NCBI GenBank assembly: GCA_016709575.1
Contig: JADJMM010000008.1
Coordinates: forward strand, 1 to 64,000
Source of the DNA: Sphingobacteriaceae bacterium
Lineage (GTDB): Bacteria; Bacteroidota; Bacteroidia; B-17B0; Aurantibacillaceae
Direction: 5' to 3'
DNA: 64,000 nucleotides
A model generated the notes under the pieces. It saw only the letters and a list, made by a program, of their open reading frames with translations. It made no database searches and was not told the origin of the DNA. The translations under genes and the position numbers were made by a program. This document shows positions 10,501 to 20,424 of this stretch, in pieces. How positions within the stretch are numbered: the stretch's first letter is position 1; every line of letters begins with the position of its first letter.

Positions 10501-11293
10501 AAAAACAAATTGTATCAGCTTTCCCTCGTTCTTATTTAACCTATGTTAACCAAGATTTTGGTACAACAAAAGGTTTATCAGTAGAGTTTGATTTAAGAAG
10601 AACGGGCGGGGCACGTATTAATGCAAACTATACTTTACAGTTTGCTGAAGGTTCAGGTTCAAATGCAAACTCAGGTGCTAATTTAGCAGCATCGGGTCAA
10701 CCTAACTTACGTGTTACACAACCTTTAGATTACGATCAACGTCACTCGTTTGTATTTACTTACGATTATCGTTTTGGAACCGGAAAAGATTATAAGGGGC
10801 CGAAAGTGAAACGTAAAAAAGACGGAAATGACATTCAGTTATTACAAGATGTAGGATTCAACTTACAGTTCTTAATCGGTTCAGGAACACCATATACTCG
10901 TTGGAGTAATGCTGTTGCACCAGGAGGTCGTTCTAATATTGCAGGTTCTATTAATGGATCAAGTAAGCCTTGGAATTTCAGATCTAACTTACGAATTGAT
11001 AAAAATGTAGAATTGACTTGGGGTAAAAAAGATTCAGATAACCGGAAAAAAGCAAATCTGAATATTTACCTTCAAATTTTAAACTTGTTTAATACTCGCA
11101 ACGTATCAAGTGTTTATAATTTTACAGGAATGCTGAAGATGATGGATTCTTAGATTCTCCATTAGCCTTATCAACGGTTCAAAGTTTAAATAGCCCTCAA
11201 GGTTTTCAAGATCAATATTCAATTTACATAAACAATCCAAGTAATTATAGCAGACCCCGTGTTATAAGAATTGGTTTACAATTAGACTTTTAA
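7581..11293 (+). CDS. TonB-dependent receptor with carboxypeptidase-regulatory-like domain (one frameshift near the C terminus)
   Basis: About 1,237 residues after one correction. Signal peptide to about residue 22 (GFNAFAQ). A carboxypeptidase-regulatory-like beta-sandwich follows (about 25-105, 'GGIKVTLKDKSNNEAIPFANV'). The plug domain (about 125-235) has 'GINIRGGRGDATTYFIDG', and the rest is a 22-strand-type barrel. The frame breaks at 11129-11130, where one A is missing. The other frame then gives 'DDGFLDSPLALSTVQ' and the expected terminal strand 'SRPRVIRIGLQLDF', stopping at 11293. Aromatic C-terminal strands like this are normal for outer-membrane barrels. It is the first gene of a three-gene unit with a huge secreted protein and a PorV-like barrel, so its role is probably tied to that exported protein rather than to an ordinary siderophore. 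Confidence 0.88.
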
Positions 11294-11303
11294 AAACATT
11301 AAT

Positions 11304-14300
11304 ATGAAAAAGCGAATCGAAATGTTTAGACAATTACTTACAGCAATTATAATAATTGCTTTCGTATCAGCTTCTGCCCGTGAAAAACAGGGTATTGAAT
11401 CTCAAGGGGGTGATGCTCAAAAACAATCCAGTGCATACAAGGTAATGGCTGCGTGTAAAGGCGCAAAAGAAAGCCGTGAACTTTGGGTTAACAACGTAAG
11501 AACTATCATTTTCACCGGTGGTGATATGTGGTGGGATTTATTTGGTAGCGGTAATGGATTTTATGGTGTTCCGGGTATTCAGGATAAAGCAGAAATGATT
11601 AGTGCTGAATTCGGAGGTTCAATTTGGATTGGTGGTTTAGATGCCGGTGGACAATTAAAAGTAGCTGCTATGACTTACCGTCAAACAGGTTACGATTTTT
11701 GGCCTGGCCCTTTAGATGTTGCTACGGCTTCAACTGATGATCAAGTTTGTAATGATTATGACAAAATATTTACTATGAATCGTCCCGATGTTGAAAATTT
11801 TTTTTACAACGGAGTTATAACAGATGAAATAAAAAATTGGCCAGGTAATCCATTGGATATAAATAAAAATCATGACATTCGCTTGGCACCTTTTTTTGAT
11901 CAAAATGGAGATAATCTTTATAACCCTGCAGACAAGGATTATCCATATTATGATATTGAAAATAAGGCAGAAAAAGACATTTTAGGTGTTTGTAAAGCAA
12001 AATTGTATGGCGATGAAACTTTGTGGTGGGTATTTAATGATAAAGGAGATATTCATACAGAAACTGGGGGCAATCAATTGGGTTAGAAGTTAGGGCACAA
12101 GCTTTTGGCTTTGGAACCAATGATGATATTAACAACATGACATTTTATAGTTATGAAGTAATTAACCGTTCTTCTTTCACGTTAAAAAAAACTTATTTCA
12201 CTGTTTGGAATGATCCGGATTTAGGTTGTTACTTGGATGATTACGTGGGTTGTGATATAGCAAAAGGTTTAGGTTTTATTTATAATGCAACTGGAAATGA
12301 CGCTTCTTGTTCTGGTGCTAATGGTTATGGTGAATTTCCTGCAGCTCTTGGGTGCGACTTTTTTAAAGGTCCTTTGGCAGATCCAGGTGATGGAAAGGAT
12401 AACGACAATGATGGAAGTTTTGACGAGCTTGGTGAAACTATTGGAATGGCTAAATTTACTTATTATAACAATAATACAAGTGCTTCTTTCCCTGTTCAAA
12501 CAACAAACCCTTCTTTAGCGTCCCATTTTTACAATTATATGACAGGATTTTGGAAAGACGGCTCGCCATTTACTGAAGGCGGAAACGGATACGGCGGAAC
12601 AACTCCTGTTGATTATGTTTACCCAGGTGAGTTATATCCAAATCGATCTGGATGGAATGAGTTCGACGCGGGGAACTTAGCTGGTGACCGTCGTTTTTTG
12701 CAGTCAGCAGGTCCTTTTACATTATTACCTGGTGCAGTAAACAATATTACATTTGGACTACCGTGGGCACGTTCACCAGTAAAAAATGGCAACTTATTTG
12801 TTGTATCTTTATTAAAGGTAGCCGACTTAAAAGCTCAGGCTTTATTTGATAATTGTTTCAAAATATTAGATGGACCTGAAGCACCTGAATTAACTGTTCA
12901 AGAAGGCAACAACGAATTATTAGTGTATTTAACTAATAAGCCTCAAAGTAATAATTACTTAAATGCTTATAAAGAAACAGACGTCACTATTCTAGGAATA
13001 CCTGGTCAAACTGCTTCTTGTTTAGCAAATCCTGATAGAAACTATGTATTTGAAGGTTATAAAGTTTATCAACTACAAAACAATCAGGTTTCTGAAACAG
13101 AATTGGAAGACGAAACTAAGGCTAAATTAGTGTTTCAGTGTGACGTTAAAAATGGAGTTTCACGTTTAGTAAACTTCAACTACGATGGAACAATTGGTGC
13201 TGATGTGCCTAAAGTTAAAGTGGAAGGTGCTGATTTAGGAATTCAAACTACGTTTAAGGTTACCGAAGATGCTTTTGCAAGTGGTAATACTAAGAAATTA
13301 ATAAACAATAAAACTTATTATTTTATGGCTGTTGCGTATGCTTATAATAATTACGCAACTTATAAACCTGATACAGATCCTACTAACGACCCGTGCACAA
13401 ACTTTTACGGACAAAACGTCCTTACCTTGAAGGTAGAAAAGTAAAAAAGGCTGCCGGTATTCCTCACATGTTTGATTCTGAAAAAGACGGTACTGTAATT
13501 CAATCTTATTATGGTTACGGACCAAAAATTACAAGAATTGAAGGTCAAGGTAATGGTGGTAATATTTTAGATTTAACTGATGAATCTGTTAATCAAATAT
13601 TATCTACTGGCTTTATGAAAAACCCAACTTATCAAAATGGAAGAGGGCCGATTAAGGTGAAAGTTATTGACCCTTTAAATGTACCTAATAGCACATTTAC
13701 AGTTAAATTCTTAAAGCTGCCAAGTACCCCTTACACTTCTACCTTTACACCAATACCTAATCAGTGGAGTTCAGTAAGTACTACAACAAATACTTACGCA
13801 AACGGACAGGCTTATGTTGCTACTGGCTCCATTGCAAGAAACGATTCAATTACTTGGGTGCTAACTAACTTATCTAACAATAAAATTTATCAACCAAATA
13901 AATCAATTAAAGTTGGTGAAGAATTTTACTTCAGTGAGCTTGGATTGTCTGTAAGCATTGAGCAAGTTCCGGATCCGGGAGGAGTGTTAACTGGTACAGT
14001 TGCTTTTGCAAATGCAAATCCTGGAGATTTCCTAGAAGGAACTATGACTTTTGCTGATCCAACAAAACAATGGTTAACAGGCTTAGCTGATACTGATGAT
14101 GGTTCACCTACAAATTGGATTAGATCAGGCGAAAACATATCTCAGAGCCCTACCGATTATAATGATTATTTAACAGACCCTGACAGAGTATTCGCAAAAG
14201 TATTAGAGGGAACTTGGTCTCCTTATAACTTAACTGGATCTACTAAAAAGAATGCGACAGGAACTGGTATAGCTGTCCCGGCTGGACCAGGTTATAGTGG

Positions 14301-15651
14301 AAACTTCTTTGCTACTAATGATGGTAATAAGCCTGCTGATACTGATTTTAGATTTTTATCAAGTGTTGACGTTGTATTTACACCTGATAAAAGTAAATGG
14401 ACACGTTGTGTTGTTCTTGAAATGCAAGACGATTCATTATTATCAGAAAATGTAACACGTCATTTCTCAATGAGAGATCATGCTTCAGTTGATAAGAATG
14501 GTAATATTGGAGATGGAATTGTATCAATGACAGATCCTAACGACGCTGATTATATTTCAAACAAGAGTATGGGTTGGTTCCCGGGTTATGCTATTAATTT
14601 AGAAACCGGTGAGCGCTTAAACATGGCGTTTGGTGAAGACAGTTATAATTTCACTGATAACGGAAATGATATGCGTTGGAATCCAACGTCTAGAGTTTCA
14701 AGTAACACTTATGATAATGCATTTGGTGGAAGACACTACATTTATGTGTTTGGTCACAATAAAGATGCAACTTATGGCCCAATAATGAATGGACCATTTG
14801 CCGGAGCAGTAAGTTTAACAAATACCCCAATTGGTGCTGGTAGATACGATGCAGGGAAACAAATCTATGATCAAATGAGAGCATCAAATTCACTTTCAAC
14901 AACAGTGGGTACTGCAGTTGGCGGACTTCAATGGCCAATTAAGAACGTAATGTTTGATGCTATGTGGGTTAACGTTCCTTTACTTGAGAGTTCGCAATAT
15001 GCATTTAAAGATCCTGCAAACATGCCTTGTGAAGCTAAAGTAAGATTAAGGGTTCGTAAGCCTTACAGATTTGGTTACTCAACTGTATGGGCTAATCGTA
15101 TACCAAGTACAGCGACCAATTACGTGGCTAATAATTTATCAACCGGTTATCTGGTTTCTACAGCCCCAATTAATTTACCTTCTGATATCTCAACAACCCC
15201 TCAAAACAACGACCTTCCAATGTATCAATTCTCTACTGATGATATTTATACAATGTTTGGTAATGGAACAGCTGCTAAGAATGCTTTAGATTATGTAAGA
15301 ATTGTACCGAATCCTTATTACGCTTATTCTAAATATGAAAGCCGCCGAATTGATAATATTGTTCGTGTTACTAACCTTCCAAGTGTTTGTACTATTAAAA
15401 TATTCACAATGAACGGAACACTAGTAAGAACATTTAAACGTGATGTTTCTGGTCAAGAGGATGAATACACAAGTGATAATGATACAAAGCAATCTAAACG
15501 TTCTCCTTATTTAGATTGGGACTTAAAAAATCAGTATGGTATTCCTGTTGCAAGTGGATTATATATATTCCATATTGATGCGCCGGGTGTTGGAGAGAAA
15601 ATATTAAAATGGTTTGGTGTAATGAGACCAATAGACTTACAAAACTATTAA
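11304..15651 (+). CDS. Very large secreted protein with C-terminal T9SS/FlgD-like sorting domain (two frameshifts)
   Basis: About 1,449 residues if two single-base losses are restored: an A near 12076-12077 and an A in the A4 run 13413-13416. Corrected, the pieces 11304-12086, 12137-13444 and 13393-15651 read through as '...IGLEVRAQAFGFGTNDD' and '...NFYGQKRPYLEGRK'. It has a signal peptide at the N terminus. 'GGSIWIGGLDAGGQLKVAAM' and 'MTFYSYEVINRS' are blocks shared by many Bacteroidota exported proteins. Acidic loops such as 'DGKDNDNDGSFDE' look like calcium sites. The last ~110 residues contain 'VRIVPNPYYAYSKYES', 'IKIFTMNGTLVRTF' and 'GLYIFHIDAPG', a FlgD/T9SS-type sorting domain. The substrate or partner is unknown. 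It lies 10 bp after the TonB receptor and 20 bp before the PorV-like gene. Confidence 0.8.
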
Positions 15652-15671
15652 TGTTATAAACGCATAGTATT

Positions 15672-16775
15672 ATGAATAGAAATTTAGGTAAAATAAAACT
15701 GTTAGTTTTAACAACAGCATTAACCGGGTCTGTTTTTGCTGGAAACCCTGAGCGTGCCGGTCAGGCTGGAGCATCGCAGCTATTGATGAATCCATACGGA
15801 AGAAGTTCGGGTTGGGCAGGTGCTGGTCAAGCTCGCTCTCGTGGAATTGAATCTCAGTTTCTTAACATTGCAGGAACAGCGTTTACTAAACGTACTGAAG
15901 TGAATTTTTCAAGGACTAATTGGTTAGTTGGTTCGGGGATTTTCATGAATGCATTTGGTTTAACTCAGCATGTTGGTGAAACCGGAGCAATTGGTTTTGG
16001 TGTTGTAGCTATTAATGCAGGAAAAATCGAAAAAACAACCGAAGTGCAACCTGAAGGTGGTTTAGGAACTTTCAGTCCTTCGTTTTATAACATCAGTTTA
16101 TCCTATGCAAAAGGATTTTCGGATAATATATATGGTGGAATAAATTTTAAAATTATTTCTGAGCAAATTTCTGATTTATCAGCGCGAGGTGTTGCTATCG
16201 ATGCCGGTATCCAATATCACACCGGTAAAATGGATCAAATACATTTTGGTATTTCCCTAAAGAACGTTGGTCCAAAAATGTTTTATAAAGGTGATGGCTT
16301 AACCGCTCAAACATCTGTAAAATCTACCTCTGCATTTAATGGCTTTGAGTATGATTATACTATCAGTAATCGCTCAGCAGGATTTGAATTACCTGCTTTG
16401 ATTAACATTGGCGGTGCTTACGATTTTTATGTTACTAAAGACACTTCAGGTTGGTTAAAAACACACCGAGTTACTTTTGCAGCTAACTTTACCTCTAACT
16501 CATTCACTAATGATAATTACCTTTTTGGTTTAGAATATTCATGGAAGGATATATTAATGATTAGAGGCGGTCTATATACTGAAAAGTACATTTTCAAAAA
16601 GGGAAATGAAGATTTAAAGGCTCAGCGTATGACAGCTTTCACAGGCCCTACTGCTGGAGCAACAGTTGAAATTCCTTTTGGCGAGAAAAAATCAACTTTC
16701 GGAGTTGATTACTCTTATAGGTTTACGAATCCTTTTGGTGGCGTTCACACTTTTGGGTTTAGAATAAACTTATAA
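15672..16775 (+). CDS. PorV/PorQ-family outer-membrane beta-barrel protein
   Basis: 367 residues with a signal peptide ending ...GSVFAG. The first mature segment, 'PERAGQAGASQLLMNPYGR' followed by 'AGAGQARSRGIESQFLN', is the PorV/PorQ (UPF0164-like) signature, and the remainder alternates like a FadL-type 14-strand barrel with a C-terminal aromatic strand (FGFRINL). PorV shuttles T9SS cargo from the translocon to the attachment complex. Paralogues encoded next to one secreted protein may serve that protein specifically, which the gene order here supports. It is the last gene of the unit before the terminator. Confidence 0.85.
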   Translation: MNRNLGKIKLLVLTTALTGSVFAGNPERAGQAGASQLLMNPYGRSSGWAGAGQARSRGIESQFLNIAGTAFTKRTEVNFSRTNWLVGSGIFMNAFGLTQHVGETGAIGFGVVAINAGKIEKTTEVQPEGGLGTFSPSFYNISLSYAKGFSDNIYGGINFKIISEQISDLSARGVAIDAGIQYHTGKMDQIHFGISLKNVGPKMFYKGDGLTAQTSVKSTSAFNGFEYDYTISNRSAGFELPALINIGGAYDFYVTKDTSGWLKTHRVTFAANFTSNSFTNDNYLFGLEYSWKDILMIRGGLYTEKYIFKKGNEDLKAQRMTAFTGPTAGATVEIPFGEKKSTFGVDYSYRFTNPFGGVHTFGFRINL

Positions 16776-16809
16776 GTAACTATTTTTTATTACATTTATT
16801 TAATGGGAG

Positions 16810-16838
16810 TCCCGAGCAATCGGGATTCTTGTTTTTTT
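16810..16838 (+). terminator. Rho-independent terminator of the receptor-PorV unit
   Basis: TCCCGA (16810-16815), loop GCAA, TCGGGA (16820-16825), then a T7 run at 16832-16838. It separates the PorV-like gene from greA. Confidence 0.75.
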
Positions 16839-16851
16839 AGAAAGTTCGATT

Positions 16852-17325
16852 ATGGCTAATATTGGATATTATACTGTTGAGGGTTTACAAAAAATGAAGG
16901 ATGAGTTACATCAACTGGAAACTGTAGAACGCAAGAAATGCACTGCTGCAGTTGCAGAGGCGCGCGAGAAAGGCGATTTAAGTGAAAATGCCGAATATGA
17001 TGCTGCACGTGAAGCACAAGCTTTATTAGAGGTTAAAATAGCCAAATTAAAAGATATAATGGTGAATGCCCGTTTGGTTGATGAAACCCAACTGGATTTA
17101 AGCAAAGTAAGTATTTTAACAACGGTGAAAATTAAAAATCTTAAAAACAACGCCACCATGGCTTACACTTTAGTAGCCGAAAACGAAGCTGATTTAAAAT
17201 CAGGAAAAATATCCGTGGATTCACCAATTGGTCGCGGTTTATTAGGAAAGAAAGTAGGGGATAAAGTAGAAATTTCAGTTCCTGCAGGTGTTATTCCTTT
17301 TCAGGTTGTAAGCATTTCAATTTAA
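16852..17325 (+). CDS. greA: Transcription elongation factor GreA
   Basis: 157 residues. The N-terminal coiled coil (about 1-78) carries the family signature 'AEAREKGDLSENAEYDAAREAQ', including the acidic tip (Asp/Glu) that inserts into RNA polymerase. The C-terminal FKBP-like domain contains 'DSPIGRGLLGKKVGD'. GreA rescues backtracked polymerase by stimulating transcript cleavage. The start lies 13 bp after a terminator. The stop overlaps the HIT gene start by one base (TAATG), implying translational coupling. Confidence 0.96.
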   Translation: MANIGYYTVEGLQKMKDELHQLETVERKKCTAAVAEAREKGDLSENAEYDAAREAQALLEVKIAKLKDIMVNARLVDETQLDLSKVSILTTVKIKNLKNNATMAYTLVAENEADLKSGKISVDSPIGRGLLGKKVGDKVEISVPAGVIPFQVVSISI

Positions 17326-17717
17326 TGGCCAGTATTTTTACCAAAATCATAAATGGTGAAATCCCTTGCTACAAAGTGGCAGAAAACGATAAGTACATTG
17401 CGTTTTTAGATATTTTCCCTCTCACAAAAGGACACACCTTAGTTATTCCTAAAAAGGAAGTAGACTACATTTTCGATTTAGATTCAGAAACTTATTTGGG
17501 TTTAATGGAATTTAGTAAGGAAGTAGCTCTTGCTATTAAAAAAGCAATTCCTTGCAATAGAATTTCAATTAGTGTTATTGGTTTAGAAGTGCCTCATGCA
17601 CATGTTCATCTTATTCCAATAAACTCAATGAGTGATTGTAATTTTGCTAATCAAAAATTTAAATTGAACAAAGATGAATTTGAAACAATCGCTAAAAAAA
17701 TCTCAGAGCAATTATAA
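17325..17717 (+). CDS. HIT-family nucleotide hydrolase/transferase
   Basis: 130 residues. The histidine triad HAHVH (His91, His93, His95) is present, with the upstream 'FLDIFPLTKGHTLVIPKK' block typical of the HINT branch. Such proteins hydrolyse AMP-lysine or purine nucleoside phosphoramidates. The usual 'NxGxxAGQ' segment before the triad is less conserved here ('NRISISVIGLEVPH'), a deviation common in Bacteroidota HIT proteins. It is coupled to greA and runs tail-to-tail with the minus-strand gene ending at 17718. Confidence 0.9.
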   Translation: MASIFTKIINGEIPCYKVAENDKYIAFLDIFPLTKGHTLVIPKKEVDYIFDLDSETYLGLMEFSKEVALAIKKAIPCNRISISVIGLEVPHAHVHLIPINSMSDCNFANQKFKLNKDEFETIAKKISEQL

Positions 17718-18341
17718 TTATTTCGCTTTTCCAATCAACTGAATATCACTAATGGCAACCTGATTTGATTTGGTGCCCCTATATGTATCCACAATTCTGA
17801 AACGAATACGACACCTTCTGCTACGATCGATTTTAAACTTTTCTAAATCTATACCTTGTTGCTTGTAAGTGTCTTCAAATTTAATTTCACCATACGGTAA
17901 ATCATTTACAGTCATGGTTACTTTTTTAATTCTGGCATAATCTTTCCAAGTGTGATAGTCTTTTCTATAACCATTAAAGAAATAAATATCGCTTAACATT
18001 GCAACAGTTACACCTTCTACTTCTTCAAGATCAACGATAATTTGCACATCTTCATTTATACCATCCGAAGAACTTAACCAACACGTTTTCATGTTGCCAT
18101 CCAAAATATTTTTTGTAGAAAAAGTTTCAGACCCGACAGGTCCGGACTCAGTGGTTGTTGTAACTTCTGCTTTAACTTTTTTAGTGATATCTTCCTTTAC
18201 ACGATTGTTTTTTTCGTAAGCATCTTCACCAATAACATCAAATTCATTTACGTTAGCATCAAACAAAATAATTTCAAATTCACGTTGTGCGAATACTGCT
18301 GAGGTTGTGATAACCAAAATGAATACAAGTATTTTTTTCAT
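17718..18341 (-). CDS. Exported protein with discoidin-like (NADase-type glycan-binding) domain
   Basis: 207 residues with a signal peptide ending AVFAQ. The mature part has 'FSTKNILDGNMKTCWLSS', the A-D-G-N-x-x-T-x-W pattern of F5/8-type or NADase-associated carbohydrate-binding domains, followed by 'DVQIIVDLEEVEGVTVAMLSDIYFFNGYRKD' strands (written here only as a landmark of the jelly-roll fold) and 'CRIRFRIVDTYRGTKSNQVAISDI'-type terminal strands. Binding to cell-surface or environmental glycans is inferred. The start ATG shares its first base with the maf stop, so it sits at the end of the maf-containing unit. Confidence 0.65.
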   Translation of the reverse strand: MKKILVFILVITTSAVFAQREFEIILFDANVNEFDVIGEDAYEKNNRVKEDITKKVKAEVTTTTESGPVGSETFSTKNILDGNMKTCWLSSSDGINEDVQIIVDLEEVEGVTVAMLSDIYFFNGYRKDYHTWKDYARIKKVTMTVNDLPYGEIKFEDTYKQQGIDLEKFKIDRSRRCRIRFRIVDTYRGTKSNQVAISDIQLIGKAK

Positions 18342-18937
18342 TATTTAAATTTTATTAATTCTTCATACAGTTTCTTAACCGGTAATCCCATCACATTATA
18401 AAAACTACCTTCAATTTTTTCTATTCCAATATAACCAATCCAATCTTGAACACCATAACCACCGGCTTTGTCGTACGGACTAAAATTAGTAAGGTAATAC
18501 GCCATTTCCTCAGTAGTTAAGTTCTTAAAATATACTTTACTTACGTCGTAGAAAAGCACCTCTTTATTAGCACTTTTTAAACAAACTGCAGTAAATACTT
18601 CGTGCATTTTACCACTTAGAATGCTTAACATTTCCATTCCTTCATTAAAATCGGCGGGTTTATTTAATACTTGGCCTTCGCACCAAACAATAGTATCAGA
18701 TGTAATTAATAATTCGTTTGCTTTTAATTTATCGGGATAAGCATTGGCTTTTTTCTTTGCAAGATATAACGGAATTTCCTGTGCTTTTAGATTATCTGAA
18801 AAGGATTCATCTGCGTTAATGGGATTTACACTAAAATAAAACCCCAAACTTTTCAAAAGCTCTTGCCTACGTGGTGAACCTGAGCCAAGAATTAATTGGT
18901 AAGGAAAATGCTTCATTAAATTTTCAATGCTGTTCAT
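18341..18937 (-). CDS. maf: Maf-family nucleotide pyrophosphatase
   Basis: 198 residues. The diagnostic N-terminal motif 'LILGSGSPRRQELLKSLG' binds the triphosphate, and 'TSDTIVWCEGQVLNKP' carries the catalytic Asp region. 'KAGGYGVQDWIGYIGIEKIEGSFYNVMGLPV' landmarks the C-terminal half (the part after KAGGYGVQD fixes the family). Maf proteins hydrolyse non-canonical dTTP/UTP or m5UTP-type nucleotides and act as house-cleaning enzymes. The start overlaps the UbiA gene end by 14 bp, which is strong evidence for one operon. Confidence 0.93.
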   Translation of the reverse strand: MNSIENLMKHFPYQLILGSGSPRRQELLKSLGFYFSVNPINADESFSDNLKAQEIPLYLAKKKANAYPDKLKANELLITSDTIVWCEGQVLNKPADFNEGMEMLSILSGKMHEVFTAVCLKSANKEVLFYDVSKVYFKNLTTEEMAYYLTNFSPYDKAGGYGVQDWIGYIGIEKIEGSFYNVMGLPVKKLYEELIKFK

Positions 18938-19901
18938 ATATTAATTTAATAATAAAAGTGAAGGCAATTCCAAACAACATAACAAATTTCAATAACAAGC
19001 TGGCCACTTTAAACTGAAAAGGTGTTTTAGCTCTAATTACTTGCAATATTAAAATACTCAACGGTACAAACACTGTCATGATTAAATAAAACGACGCCGT
19101 TTTCTGCTGCCACTGCCATAATTTTATCATCGAAAAACCTAATACCCCAAGTGTGATAATGATAAGAAAAAATGTAACTGTTTTGGTAGTAATAATTCCC
19201 CAGGCAATAGGCATAGTTTTGCAACCGGTTTGAATATCACCTTTAAAATCTTCCATATCTTTTATGATTTCTCTAATGAGAGAAGTTAAAAAAGCAAAGC
19301 CACTAAATAATAAAGTAATACCTAATAATAGTTTTAATTTCTCCGGCTCCTGATCAAAAAAAGCTGTATTTACATGTACACCATTTAGCATTTCATAAGC
19401 TAGTGGCATAAAGGGAATAATGGACGTTAGAAAAGCAATAACTAAATTTCCGGTCAATAATTGTTTTTTGAAATTAGTAGAGTAGAACCAAAGTAAAGTA
19501 ATAGCTACTAATTGAAACAACACTAATCGCAAAGCGAAACATCTGTAGGCTAACCATGCTCCTAATAATAAACCAACACCACTAAATATTAAATGCAATA
19601 ACATGGCAGTGCGACGCTTTATTACTTTGTCAATTACAACAGTTTCGGGATGATTAATGATATCCGTCTTTACATCAAAATAATCATTGATAATATAACC
19701 CGCCGCTGCAATTAAAGTTGTACTTGTTACCAATAGCCAAAATGAAACTTCTGAAAAATAGGTGCGCTCAAAAATGGATTGAATTACAAAATAGCGCATA
19801 CTACATAAAGTGAAAATCAATATTAAAAGATTTTCGAACCTTATCAGTTTTAGAAAGGCGAAAAATTTATTTTGTAATAGTTTGTTTGTCACCTTATACA
19901 A
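18924..19901 (-). CDS. UbiA-family prenyltransferase (geranylgeranylglycerol-phosphate geranylgeranyltransferase-like)
   Basis: 325 residues with eight or nine membrane helices. The first Asp-rich motif is N72-D-Y-F-D-V-K-T-D80, which binds prenyl diphosphate through magnesium. A second acidic motif, 'DMEDFKGDIQTG', follows in the fifth loop. This spacing is that of the archaeal-type DGGGP synthase branch, which is common in Bacteroidota, rather than UbiA or MenA. The likely reaction transfers a polyprenyl chain to a lipid or quinone-like acceptor at the inner membrane; the true acceptor is unknown. It overlaps maf by 14 bp and lies 10 bp after the KdsC-like gene. Confidence 0.8.
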   Translation of the reverse strand: MYKVTNKLLQNKFFAFLKLIRFENLLILIFTLCSMRYFVIQSIFERTYFSEVSFWLLVTSTTLIAAAGYIINDYFDVKTDIINHPETVVIDKVIKRRTAMLLHLIFSGVGLLLGAWLAYRCFALRLVLFQLVAITLLWFYSTNFKKQLLTGNLVIAFLTSIIPFMPLAYEMLNGVHVNTAFFDQEPEKLKLLLGITLLFSGFAFLTSLIREIIKDMEDFKGDIQTGCKTMPIAWGIITTKTVTFFLIIITLGVLGFSMIKLWQWQQKTASFYLIMTVFVPLSILILQVIRAKTPFQFKVASLLLKFVMLFGIAFTFIIKLIYEQH

Positions 19902-19911
19902 ATATAGTTAA

Positions 19912-20424
19912 TTACCAGTTTGCAATGGCCCAAGTGCCTTGCACACGCATCACTTGTTCAATTATGTCACGAACGCAGCCCTGACCACCATTTTTAGGGG
20001 AAATATAAATGCTTATAGACTTAATTTCGGTAGCGGAATCATTCGGACAAGCAGCAACACCAACGCGACTCATTACCTCGTAATCCGGTAAATCATCGCC
20101 CATATACATCACTTCTTCATCAGTCAAATTATTCTCGTAAATAAAATCTTTGTAGCACTGCAATTTATCGTATTGATTGATGAATAGATATTGAACGCCT
20201 GCTTTAGATAGTAAATTTTTTACAGCAACATTATTCCCTCCTGAAAGTATAACAAGACGGTAATTTTTTTTAATTGCTAACTGGACTGCATAACCATCTT
20301 TTGAGTGAACATTACGAATTACTTCACCGTTCTCCATAACCAAAACTTTATTGTCGGTAAACACACCGTCAATATCAAAAATAAACGTTGTTATCTTGTT
20401 TAATTTTTCTTTAAAGTTTTGCAT
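19912..20424 (-). CDS. HAD-family phosphatase, KdsC-like (KDO-8-phosphate phosphatase type)
   Basis: 170 residues with no cap domain, as in KdsC. HAD motif I is 'FDIDGVFTD' (nucleophile Asp17, acid Asp19), motif II is 'VILSGG', and motif IV is 'YMGDDLPDYEVM'. 'ACPNDS' follows as in KDO-8-P phosphatases, and 'GGQGCVRDIIEQV' is the C-terminal signature. It would release phosphate from KDO 8-phosphate for lipopolysaccharide synthesis, although Bacteroidota homologues may use other sugar phosphates. It overlaps the DUF2520 gene by 14 bp, which places both in the same transcript. Confidence 0.87.
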   Translation of the reverse strand: MQNFKEKLNKITTFIFDIDGVFTDNKVLVMENGEVIRNVHSKDGYAVQLAIKKNYRLVILSGGNNVAVKNLLSKAGVQYLFINQYDKLQCYKDFIYENNLTDEEVMYMGDDLPDYEVMSRVGVAACPNDSATEIKSISIYISPKNGGQGCVRDIIEQVMRVQGTWAIANW

